Origin: Crocinitomicaceae bacterium
Lineage (GTDB): Bacteria; Bacteroidota; Bacteroidia; Flavobacteriales_D; Crocinitomicaceae
NCBI GenBank assembly: GCA_030730025.1
Contig: JANQWC010000005.1
Span: 143,886-207,885 of the forward strand
Direction of reading: 5' to 3'
Length of the DNA stretch: 64,000 nt
The notes beneath the pieces were generated by a model. It was not told where the DNA came from and made no database searches. It saw only the letters and a program-made list of their open reading frames with translations. The position numbers and the translations under genes are program-made. Positions 45,606 to 55,800 of the stretch are shown here, piece by piece (within the stretch, counting starts at the first letter, position 1; each line of letters starts with the position of its first letter).

Positions 45606-47573
45606 TTGAATTCTTCGCGCCCGTCTTTTACGCATGCCTTTGTGGGCATGGGCTGTGCCAATTCGTTGTTGCTGCATGCGCTGCATCGCAATGGTCTGCT
45701 GAAAAATAGCCGCTTATTGGTCATTGATCCGGAACCAAAAACCACCAACGACCGCACTTTTTGTTTTTGGCTGAGCCCCGAAGAACTCGAGGCCAATGGT
45801 TTGGCATCTTTAGTTGAACACAGCTGGAATCAAGTCATTTGCAATGACCAAGCACCGCAGCTGTTGCACAACAAACGCTATTATTATTTGAGTGCAGCCG
45901 CGCTTTATGCGCACACCAAAACCATATTAGCACAGCATGAATTTACTTGGCAACACCGTGAGGCCGATGGAGATTTGAGCGAGTTGGCCACGCACGTTTT
46001 TGATGCGCGTCCGCCAGAATGGAAGGTTCAGCACGCGTCAGAAACCTTACTGAAGCAAAGTTTTTTCGGTTGGGTGCTGCGTACCGCAAAACCTATTTTT
46101 GATCCGCGCTCCTTCACCATGATGGATTTCAGCATTGCACAAAATGAGCAAACGCAGTTTATGTATGTTTTGCCTTTTGATGCGCAGCAAGCCCTACTCG
46201 AACCCACGCGTTTTGGAAGCGAAACGATTTCCAAAGAAGAGGCCTTTGGTCTGATAGAAACCTATTTAGCCCCTTTTGATACCACTTTTGAGCTCATTTC
46301 ACAAGAGCAAGGGATTATTCCGATGTGCAGTGCAGCGCCAGTTATTGAACAAAGTGCTCCGAATGTGCACCGCATGGGCGCGCGTGCAGGACAGCTCAAA
46401 CCAAGCACGGGCTATTCTTTCGTGCGCAACCTCCACGACGCAAATGCACTAGTTCATTCAATGAAAGAAAATGCAAGTTGCCTGGAACGCCGGATAGTCA
46501 AGCGGCGTTTTGCCTATTACGATCGTTTGCTATTGCAAATTTTAGCACAAAAGCCAACGAGCGGCAAGGAGATTTTCCAACGGTTATTTGCTCGCAATAA
46601 AGCGCAAGACGTCTTAAATTTCCTAGACGAGCGCAGCACACCGCTACAAGAGGCACGTCTCATGCTCACGCTTCCGATATTTTTATTTTTGGCCGCTGCA
46701 TGCAAAGATCTTTGGTTCAATATTGCGGGCCTTGTCAAAAAAGTCTCACCTGCTATATGGATGTGTTTTGTTTCACTCCTAGGGCAGAGTTTTGGATTCA
46801 TCGAATGGAGCTGGCTACCATTAGCGCTCGGATTGCTTTTTGTTGGTTTGCCGCACGGGGCAATTGATCATTTACATCAGTTTCCCGGAAAAAGATGGAC
46901 GCAGTTAGTGCCTTATTTCACGCTATATTTTGCGTTGGGAATAGGTGTTTTGTTATTTTGGTGGTTTTCTCCACCTTTGGCTTTAGTTGTGTTTTTAGCC
47001 TATTCAGCGTGGCATTTTGGCCAGGCTGATCTAGAAATTTGGAAGATCAAGAATGTAACTTGGCGCCCATTTTTGTGGGGAGCATTTTCGCTACTTTTTT
47101 TGCTTTCAACTCATTTTTTAGAGGTTCAAAAAGTACTTTTTGAAATGGGAATCGTGTCGCAAATGGAGCGTATTGCAGCGTTTCAGGGCTATTTTACGAA
47201 TGTAACATTTTGGTTGTTACTCAGCTTGATACCGCTTTTTGTCTTCAAATCGTGGAGAATTATGGAGTCGCTTTTTGTCTTGTTTTTATTGAGCTATTTA
47301 CCATTGATAGTGGCCTTTGGCATCTATTTTATCTTTCAGCACAGCTGGAATGGCTGGCGCTACCTCACGCAAATCACAGCCCTGAAACCACTACAACTTT
47401 GGTTGCAGGCTTTGCCGTTTACGTTGGCTAGTATCGGCCTTTTTGCAGGATATTATTTTTGGTCTTCAGCTCAAAATTGGGGGCTGCTCTTTATCTTTTT
47501 GTCGGCGTTATCTTTTCCGCATGTGTTTTTCATGCACCGAGCGTATCAGACTAAAAAAGGCGTCAATGTTTGA
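45606..47573 (+). CDS. Fusion protein: lycopene beta-cyclase (CrtY) plus Brp/Blh beta-carotene 15,15'-dioxygenase
   Basis: One 655-residue frame joins two enzymes of retinal synthesis. Residues 1 to about 365 are a CrtY-type flavoprotein cyclase (lycopene to beta-carotene): dinucleotide motif FVGMGCANS (12-20), RTFCFWLSPEE (50-60), QFMYVLPFDAQQALLEPT (184-201), EQGIIPM (234-240) and GARAGQLKPSTGYSFV (258-273). Residues of about 380-648 are a polytopic membrane domain with the Blh iron-ligand motifs: GLPHGAIDHL (414-423), AYSAWHFGQ (465-473), FQHSWNGW (577-584) and FPHVFFMH (637-644). Blh cleaves beta-carotene to two retinals. TTG 45606 is the only start that keeps the FAD motif. The stop overlaps the convergent DOMON gene by 11 bases. 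No rhodopsin or other crt gene is in the window. Confidence 0.9.
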   Translation: MNSSRPSFTHAFVGMGCANSLLLHALHRNGLLKNSRLLVIDPEPKTTNDRTFCFWLSPEELEANGLASLVEHSWNQVICNDQAPQLLHNKRYYYLSAAALYAHTKTILAQHEFTWQHREADGDLSELATHVFDARPPEWKVQHASETLLKQSFFGWVLRTAKPIFDPRSFTMMDFSIAQNEQTQFMYVLPFDAQQALLEPTRFGSETISKEEAFGLIETYLAPFDTTFELISQEQGIIPMCSAAPVIEQSAPNVHRMGARAGQLKPSTGYSFVRNLHDANALVHSMKENASCLERRIVKRRFAYYDRLLLQILAQKPTSGKEIFQRLFARNKAQDVLNFLDERSTPLQEARLMLTLPIFLFLAAACKDLWFNIAGLVKKVSPAIWMCFVSLLGQSFGFIEWSWLPLALGLLFVGLPHGAIDHLHQFPGKRWTQLVPYFTLYFALGIGVLLFWWFSPPLALVVFLAYSAWHFGQADLEIWKIKNVTWRPFLWGAFSLLFLLSTHFLEVQKVLFEMGIVSQMERIAAFQGYFTNVTFWLLLSLIPLFVFKSWRIMESLFVLFLLSYLPLIVAFGIYFIFQHSWNGWRYLTQITALKPLQLWLQALPFTLASIGLFAGYYFWSSAQNWGLLFIFLSALSFPHVFFMHRAYQTKKGVNV

Positions 47574-49266
47574 ACACCTGAAAGCGCAGGCGTTGCTCAC
47601 CGATGAGTAGGAGGTAGGTACCGTTGGTGATTTCGTCAAGTACAGCAATAGAATGAGCGGTTGTGCCTTCTTGAAGTAAGCGACCCTGTGTATCCCAAAT
47701 TTGATAAAAAACGACGTTATTTAGGCCTGAAATCCATAAAGTGCCGTCGGTAACAGGGTTGGGATAAGCAAGATACGACGTTGTATTTTCATCGAGTCCG
47801 CTGTCTTCTATGGTGAGGTTAATGGTGACGCTGCTGTCACAACCATTAACAGAAGTAAAGAACTGGGTGTAACTTCCAGAAGTTGCGTAGTCGATGCCAT
47901 TCCAATTGAAAGCATCCAAAACGGTGCTGTCAATACCAATAGCATAAATAGGGTACACATTCAGGTTGAGCGATACAACTGAGTCGCAACCGGCTGCGCT
48001 TTGTAGCGAATCAATATAAACGCCGCTGGCCCATAAAGTTTGGCCGTTCCAAGGGAAAGAGCCACATGCGTTCTCGTTAATTGTGGTCTGAATTGCCGGT
48101 GTAATGGTTAGATTGAGTGTTACAGTGGAGTCGCAACCATAAATGGTTTGCCCTGCATAAATGTAGGATCCACTTTGCGCGTAGTTTTGTCCGTTAAATG
48201 AATAAGGATCACAAGTTGTGACATTTAAAGTCGTGCTCGATTGCAGGTGTTGATTGATGACCACACTTATTGGGGTGCTTTGTCCGCAAGTATTTTGTGC
48301 CAGAACTGATAGCGTTCCGGACACAAAACTCGGGGAAAATATCAAACTGATGTTTGTTCCGGTACTTGAGCCTGTCACACCTGATGGTGTAGTCCAAACA
48401 TAGGAACTTGCACCTTGAATACTTGGGGTATTGAATAACTGAACGCCTCCGCTATAGCAAAAATCAAGATTGCCACCTATTGTGGATGGCGCCGCTGGAA
48501 TTGAAATCAGGGTGATGTTGACGGCCAAACGGTTCGTGGATTCCAATCCATTAACTGTTTGTGTAGCATAATAGCTTGTGCCATTTACCATAACTGTATT
48601 GGATGCAAGTGGCGTGCCTCCTGTTGGGGTAGCATACCATTGAATGGATGTTCCTGTGGCGCTCAATTGACTTACCGTTGCACCTGCGCAAAGTGTTTGG
48701 CTGGCCGCTCCGGTTGGGGCTGCTGGCGGAGCAGGCGGTGGTACAAATGTAAAACTGGCTGCAGTGATGCCGCGGTTAGAACCGCCGTGGTTGCTGTAGC
48801 TATAGCTTGCGGTACTGGAACGCGACCAAATGAGGCTAATGGAAGTTGGGTTTGCCGGAAAAATGTAGTCATTGGCATCGCCGGTGTTCAGTGCGCGCGT
48901 CGCAATGATGGTGCGGATACCCGCATTGACGACATCTGAGGTTATGGTCCAGTTTTGTTGGGCATCGGTTACTGGAGCAGAAAAACCTGTGAGTTTGCAA
49001 TCGAAAGCGCTGAGTGTGGTGGCGCTATGGACACCAACAACATCCGTTCCGTTGGTCATGGAGCTGGCATTGAAGCCAAGAGCAAACCAGCGGCCGGAAG
49101 GGCCTGTAAGTGTGAGTGTGACTTGTGTACCTACATCAATTTTGGCAGTCATGGCTAGGCCTGCTGTAGAACTCAAATTAACTACACCTGTGGTATAGGT
49201 TTGGGCAAACGATACAGGAAGGATAAAAAGCAGTAAAAAAGCCAATAATAGCGTAGATTTTTTCAT
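47563..49266 (-). CDS. Secreted DOMON-like protein with type A T9SS sorting domain
   Basis: A 567-residue protein from ATG 49266 (MKKSTLLLAFLLLFILPVSFAQ, a good signal peptide; an upstream in-frame ATG at 49290 would run into the ankyrin gene). A DOMON-like module (about 25-190) includes RWFALGFNASSMTNGTDVV and IRTIIATRALNTGDANDYIF; such domains bind heme or sugar. Ig/PKD-like segments follow (about 190-360), then three repeats with GSY(I/T) and GCDS (about 365-490). A type A sorting domain (AYPNPVTDGTLWISG, NGTYLLLIGEQ) ends it. Third gene of a probable operon with the giant protein and the ankyrin protein. Confidence 0.85.
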   Translation of the reverse strand: MKKSTLLLAFLLLFILPVSFAQTYTTGVVNLSSTAGLAMTAKIDVGTQVTLTLTGPSGRWFALGFNASSMTNGTDVVGVHSATTLSAFDCKLTGFSAPVTDAQQNWTITSDVVNAGIRTIIATRALNTGDANDYIFPANPTSISLIWSRSSTASYSYSNHGGSNRGITAASFTFVPPPAPPAAPTGAASQTLCAGATVSQLSATGTSIQWYATPTGGTPLASNTVMVNGTSYYATQTVNGLESTNRLAVNITLISIPAAPSTIGGNLDFCYSGGVQLFNTPSIQGASSYVWTTPSGVTGSSTGTNISLIFSPSFVSGTLSVLAQNTCGQSTPISVVINQHLQSSTTLNVTTCDPYSFNGQNYAQSGSYIYAGQTIYGCDSTVTLNLTITPAIQTTINENACGSFPWNGQTLWASGVYIDSLQSAAGCDSVVSLNLNVYPIYAIGIDSTVLDAFNWNGIDYATSGSYTQFFTSVNGCDSSVTINLTIEDSGLDENTTSYLAYPNPVTDGTLWISGLNNVVFYQIWDTQGRLLQEGTTAHSIAVLDEITNGTYLLLIGEQRLRFQVFKH

Positions 49267-49273
49267 ATTCAGG

Positions 49274-49804
49274 TTAGTTGTATTTTTCAAAAAGGGCAGT
49301 CAGTTCAGGGTTCTGATGCAAGCGCAGTAAATCGGTAACCGTTCTACCTTGTGCATCACGCACTTCTAGACGTACTCCAGCCTCTAAAAGTTGCTTGATT
49401 TGCTCAAAGCGCAGCAAGTTAATGGCCAAATGAATCGGGTAGCCTAACTCTTCTAATTGGCAAACTTGATTGACATCGACCCCTTTTTTGAGCAATAGCT
49501 CGAGCATTTGCGCATCTCCTTTGAAAATCACGCCATAGATAGGTGCACCTTCTTTGAAACATTGGTTGGGATCAGCGCCTGCGTTCAGTAGTACCTCTGC
49601 TACGGCGTGGTTACCGCGATAGGTTGCCAGCAACAATGGTGTTGCGCCGTGTTCAGAAGTCAAATTGAGCTGCTCCGGATGCTTTTTAAGGAGTTTTTGC
49701 ATTTGTTGGGCAGTACCTGAGCGCGCGATATCAAAAACACTTTGTGCGTGCACATGGCTCGCAGTCAATAAAATCGTCAAGAAAAGATAGCGCAGCAGTT
49801 TCAT
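49274..49804 (-). CDS. Exported ankyrin-repeat protein
   Basis: A 176-residue protein from ATG 49804, where a signal peptide begins (MKLLRYLFLTILLTASHVHAQ). Four or five ankyrin repeats follow, with EHGATPLLLATYRGNHAVAE, VLLNAGADPNQC, LLLKKGVDVNQ and LLEAGVRLEVRDAQGRTV. Ankyrin repeats usually mediate protein binding; export to the periplasm is uncommon but known. It lies 19 nt after the giant protein's stop and 7 nt before the DOMON gene, so co-transcription is likely. Confidence 0.85.
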   Translation of the reverse strand: MKLLRYLFLTILLTASHVHAQSVFDIARSGTAQQMQKLLKKHPEQLNLTSEHGATPLLLATYRGNHAVAEVLLNAGADPNQCFKEGAPIYGVIFKGDAQMLELLLKKGVDVNQVCQLEELGYPIHLAINLLRFEQIKQLLEAGVRLEVRDAQGRTVTDLLRLHQNPELTALFEKYN

Positions 49805-49823
49805 CTGATTTAGCAAATTAAAT

Positions 49824-52800
49824 TTAGCGCAATAGATTGACATGACCCATAAATACTTTGGTTTCTTGGCTAGCGGCAATCACCAATGAAATTTTCCAGG
49901 TGTAGGTGCCGTCTTGACAAGGAGTCGAACTATATCCTTCATGGCCATCCCAACCAACTTCAGGATCTCTGGATTCAAAAACGACCTCACCCCAACGGTC
50001 AAAAATGAGCAAGTGGTAAGTGTTGTTTTTAAATCCGGCAGACAGGATCGGTAGGAATTGTTGGTTGTTTTCGTCGTCGTTAGGTGTAAAGGAGTTAGGC
50101 ACATAAATACTGAGGTCCTCTACTACGCTAATTTTGGCGGTACTTGTATCGCTACAGTTCACCTCGTTGTAGGCCACGAGTTGTATGGTGTAGGTCGCTA
50201 CGGCATTCTGATACATGTGTTGAGGGTCTGTGGCAAAACTAGTCTCTCCATCGCCGAAATCCCAGCTATAAGAAACGGCATTTAAAGAGTTATTGGTGAA
50301 AGAGACCAGCGGTTGGTTGCTATCTAGAATGTAATCTGAAGCTTCAAAAGCGGCCACAGGATTGGCAAAAACACAAACGCCATCGGTGTAGGTTGTTTGA
50401 GCAGTACATCCTGCTGCATTGGTCACGGTCAGGCTCAGGTCATAGCAACCTAATTGATCAAATTGGGTGTTGGTGGTACCTAATTGTGGGCTGGTTTGTC
50501 CGTTTCCGAAGTCCCAAAGGTAAGACCAACCTTGGTTCAGGCTATCAGCAAAGAAAGTGACATCGAGGCTACCACAGCCAATGCTATCGGAGACTTCAAA
50601 GCTAGCTATGGGCAAGCTACCGATTTGTACCGCAAGGCTATCTTGAGCCACGCAACCGGTGTTGGCATCTGTTGTACTGAGGTTCACGATAAATGTTCCA
50701 GGGCCGGGATAGGTATGATTGGGGTTATTTAATATACTACTCGTACCGTCGCCGAAATTCCAAAGGAAGTTATTGCTGCCAGTTGTGTTGTTTTGAAATT
50801 GAACAGGGCTTTGGTCGCAAAGCGTGGTGCCGGTATATATAAAATTAATTTGAGGCAGCGGATTGACGCTAACGGCAATAGTATTGGGCAAAGACTGACA
50901 ACCTGTAGCAATTGCCGTAGCGACAACTGTATATTCTACCCCCTGAACAATATTTGTGGTTTGGCTCAGCGTATCGTCGATTAAATTGCTATTCTGAGCC
51001 GTATTGGCAGTTTCGCCGTAGACCTCTGGTTGGGCTGTTGCTTGCCAAACAAAATTACTCGGAATAGTGGCATCGAGGGCGAGATCTACCGGCGCACCTG
51101 AACAAATACTGAGGTTGGAGCTCAAAACAATAGGGAGCGAATTGACTAAAATGGTGAAATCCGCGGGTGTACCGGTACAGGTGAGGTTATTTGAAGTATA
51201 GTTCGGGATGACTACTATTTGAGCACTTGTAGTTTGCTGAGCTGTTGTCTGCGTAAGGAAACTAGGCAATGTATTTGTACCAATTGTGCCTAGCCCAATG
51301 CCAACATTGGTATTGCTCCAATTAAAAGTTGTGCCCGGAACGCTTCCCGTAAAATTTTGTTGCGGACAAATAACGCCTTCGCAAAAAGTAAGGTCAATGA
51401 GCCCCTGAACATTGGGGTCTGGCAAGACTAAAATATCAAAATTACTGGCTGTACCCAAACAGGTTTGCCCGTTGAATAGTAAGCTAGGAGTAATACTAAT
51501 TGTTGAAAGTAATTCTGTGTTGCTCGTGTTGCTCGTAGTAAAGGCCGGAATGATTTGTTGACCTGAGTTGCTGCCCATGCCGATATTTGGGCCACTTGCT
51601 GCCCAGTCATAGGTATTGGCTGCATTGTTGCCGTTGATAGCGATATTTCCCTGCGTTGTATTATGACACAAGGTCAAGTTATTTGGCGCGGATACTTGCG
51701 GTGTAGGTAAAACCTGAACCCATATCGGGAATATAGGCGTTGAACAACCATTGATTGCGGCCGTTCCGGTGACGTGATACAAGACCTCTTGGACTTGATT
51801 ACTCATATTTTGTAATACATCAGTGATCATGGCACTACTTACTAAGCTAGTGCTTTCTCCTGTGACGTTGATGTTTTGGTCGGCATACCATGTAAAGCTC
51901 ACGTTTGTATTGCCAAAGAGGCCGAGGTTCACGGCCGTTCCAGAACAGATGGCCAAGGTGTCGACGTTGAGCAATTCAAGTGGTGGCTTGATCAAAACTG
52001 ATAGCGTTTGTACGCCGCCTGCGCACCCTCCCACAACCGCAAGCGGCGTAATGGCATAGACCACAATTTGGTTCACGTTGGTGTTGTTCACCAATACGTC
52101 ATTGATATAAGTGCCGATGCTTGCACTAATCGATTCACCACTCACATTCGGATTGTCTACTGTAACAAACCAGCTAAAGTTGGAGGATACATTGGCATTG
52201 AGGTTGGCATTTACTGGCGAACCACTACAAATTTCCATCGTGGCTGGAACGGAAAGTTGAACGTCGGGCTGAACAGTAACCACGATACTGGAGTCTGGAC
52301 CTACACAACCAAAACTTGAAGTTGGAGAAATGGTATATGTAATTTGTTGGGGTGTACTTGAACTATTGACCAAAGTTTGAGCAAGTATGGGATTCGTTTG
52401 TGGTGTTTGTGCGGCTCCGCTAATGGCTGAATTATTGCTTGCAGACCATGTATAACTTGCTGCCACGGTACCCGCTAAATTGTAAAGAATGTTTCCACCG
52501 TTACAAATGGCGGTATCGTTAAAGGTAAGTAGAGATGGTTGCGGGTGGATGGTTATGCTGTAGCCACTCGAATCGCCAGGGCAGCTCAGGCCTAAGTTTG
52601 CATAAAACGGTAGAATGCTGATTTGTGCTATGGTGTCTTGATTGCTTAAATTTTGACTTAAAAAAGAGGGCACTTGGTTGCTGCCATTGGCGGGTAGACC
52701 TATCGTTTGATTGTCATTGGACCATAAATAGGAGGTGGCATTGCCTGAGATAAGTGTGGTATTGCTCAGTTCATTGTGACAATAACTCTGGTTGGGAATC

Positions 52801-55800
52801 AGATTGGCGAAGGCCACTGGGTTGACTACTAATTCAAGATCCAAGGCGGTTCCCGCGCAAGTTTGCAAGGCAGTTTGATACAACGGCGTAACGGTAAGGA
52901 GCGCTTCGTTCGGAACTGCACTAGTATTCGTGGTTAAAAAAGCGGGCAAGCTATCTTGCCCAGAGGCTGGTAAGCCCGTACTGATATTGTTATTGACCCA
53001 AGTATATGAATTGGCAGTGCCACTGAAACCCTGAGCAGCTACGCTTGTGCCGGTGCAATAAACCAAAGGTCCGGCATTAATGATATTGGGTTGTGGTAAA
53101 ACAGTCCAATCGAAATTCAGTGCCGTGCCCGGGCAAGCCAGCGCTCCGGCACTCACTATAGGCGTAACTTGAAAAGCAACCTGTAAAGGAGTAGCTGTCG
53201 TATTAGTGAGTGTGTAGGCGCCTATATTTCCTGTTCCGTTGGATGACAAAGGCAAGTTACTGCCGTTGTGCTGCCATTGGAATTGTGTATTGGCCACATT
53301 TCCACTAAATACAACTTGATTAGTACTTGCCCCGCTGCAAAGTTCTTGATTCGCTATGCTATCTACATTAGGAACCGGCAAGATGTGGATTTCAAATATT
53401 TCAGGTAAACCCACACACGTGAGTAAGCCCGTATCGATAACGGGTATGACGCTTATGCTTGCTACGGCATAAATGCTATCGAGGTTACTGCTGATAAAGG
53501 CAGGTAAGCTGGTGCTGGTTCCGCTGGCAGCAAGTCCGATTGTGGTATTGGTGTTCGTCCAGGAGTAATTGCTAGCCGTTCCGGTAAAAGGCAATGCGGA
53601 AATCGGACTGTTGGCACAGTAAAATAAATCTTGTTGGGCATTCATACTTGGGCCAGGTACAATATTGATGTTGAAGTTGATAGCTGAACCAGGACAATTT
53701 AATCCGTTCAAAGTATATATAGGGTTAATGCTTAAAAGTGCTGTATTATTACTAAGCCCCGGGTTGGCGGCAGTAAAAGATGGAATGCTGTCTTGACCGG
53801 TTGACGCCAAACCTATGCTCGGATTGTTATTACTCCAATTGTAAGAAGTACCTGTGCCCGTGAGGTTGATGGCGTTGGTATTGGCTCCGTTGCACCACAC
53901 TTGATTGCCAACAGCTTGCACAGTTGTAATCGGTGCTACACTAATATTAAACGTATCGATATTGCCAACGCAACTCAGCGCATTCAAATTGTAACTGGAC
54001 TGCACAATGAGCTGTGCAGTATTGACCACTTGGTTGCTGCTGTTTTGTGTGTTAAACGAACCGATGTTCCCCGTTCCAGAAGCTGCCAAACCGATACTTG
54101 GGTTGTTGTTGGCCCAACTAATGGTGTTTGCTGTACCACTGAAATTGATGTTACCTAAACTGCTCTGGTTACAAGCAAATACATCCTGAACTGGGTTGAT
54201 AAACGGTACGGCCAAGACTTGTATGGTGTAGGAGGAACTTGGTCCAGGGCAACTGAGCAAACCACCTGTGCTTGCAAACGCAGTCAGTTGCACGCTAGTT
54301 GTGCTGTTGCTGCTATTGGTGAGCAGCGCCGCCGGAAGCGACCCAGTACCGTTTGCTTGCACCCAACCAGAAAGCCCTGCTGAAACACTACCAAGGGTCC
54401 AACTGAAATTTGCGCCCGAAACCGTGCTATTCAAATTCACAATTTGTGAACTGTCTCCGCTGCACAAGACTTGATTGGCTTGCCCAAAACTAAGTATCGG
54501 AGTCGGGTTGACATCAATGAGTACGGTATCTGCAATACCCGGGCAACTGACGCCGTTGAGTTGTAAAGTTGCGAGCCCAACTAGAGCCGTTTGTTGTTGT
54601 GTATTACTAGTATTGGATACCAAGGTTGGTGGGGTATTGCCGAAGCCACTTGCTGCAAATCCGGAATTAGCCCCTAAGCTCAGCCAACTAAATGTGGAGT
54701 TGGGAAGTGAACTATTCCAGATGACCGCAGCACTTGAGTCTCCGTTGCAGAGCAATTGATCAGGGCTCCCACTCGTCATGACTTGTGGCAATACCGTAAT
54801 CAAAATGGTATCATTCGGCCCAGTACAACTCACGCCGTTAAGATTGTAGGTTGCAGTGACAAAAGCTGTGGCGCTGAGGTTATTGGCGGTATTGTTCTGA
54901 CTGATAAAATTGATGTTTCCTTGACCAATGCTTGGCAGGCCGATGCCATTGGGTAAACTCGACCAGCTGTAGCTTACTGGGTTATAAGCTGAACTGAAAT
55001 TGATATTTGCTTGACCTTGATGACAAAATGTTTCGTCGGAAGTGGGATCTACTAGTGGAAGCGGCAGCACATTGATTTCAAAATTGAGCGCTTGACCCGT
55101 ACACAATTGGCTTCCAAATGAATAAGTAGGCACAACTGAAATTTGAGCAGTTTCTAATTGAGTACCCTGATTTATTCCTATGAAACTACTCAAGTTGCTG
55201 CTTCCAGAAATACCTAAACCAATACTCGGGTTGTTGTTGGTCCAACTAAATGAACTGCCTGCAATATTACTTGAAAACCCAACGGCTGCAGTTGAATTAC
55301 CTACACAAATGCTCTGATCCTGAATTGGGTTTACAATCAAACTTGGGTGTACTGTAATATTGAAACTTGTTGGCAATCCAAGACAAGAAGCTGTGCCATT
55401 TGTATAGGTAGGCGTAATATCTACTTGCGCATTTAAGGCGATAGAGGTTAGGTTTTGACTCAAAAAAGAAATGTCTCCTGCGCCATTTGCCCCAAGTCCA
55501 ATGATTGGTTCGTTATTGACCCAACTATAACTATTGCCATTACTTGGTGTTGAACTGCCAAAATTGATATCGACATTGGTTAAGGCACAAACAACAATAG
55601 AAGAAACGGTATCGATGACCGGTAATGGATTGACGATGTATTGAAAAGATTGCACCGGACCCACACAGCCATTGATCGTTGCAGTGATGTTAAAGTTGCC
55701 GTTAATGGGGTTCGAAGTATTGTTTTGTGCTGTGAAACTCGGAATGCTGTCCTGACCACTACTTTGGTTCAAGCCAATGGCCGTATTGTCTAGGGTCCAA

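Noticed and set aside
45606-47573. Two separate genes crtY and blh with a missed stop between them
   Set aside because: The frame is continuous with no stop or start-like break in the linker (residues of about 350-385), so the fusion is what the sequence shows; a sequencing error cannot be excluded without reads.
49266-49290. Upstream ATG at 49290 for the DOMON protein
   Set aside because: It would overlap the ankyrin gene's end and add polar residues before the signal peptide; ATG 49266 leaves a normal 7-nt gap.
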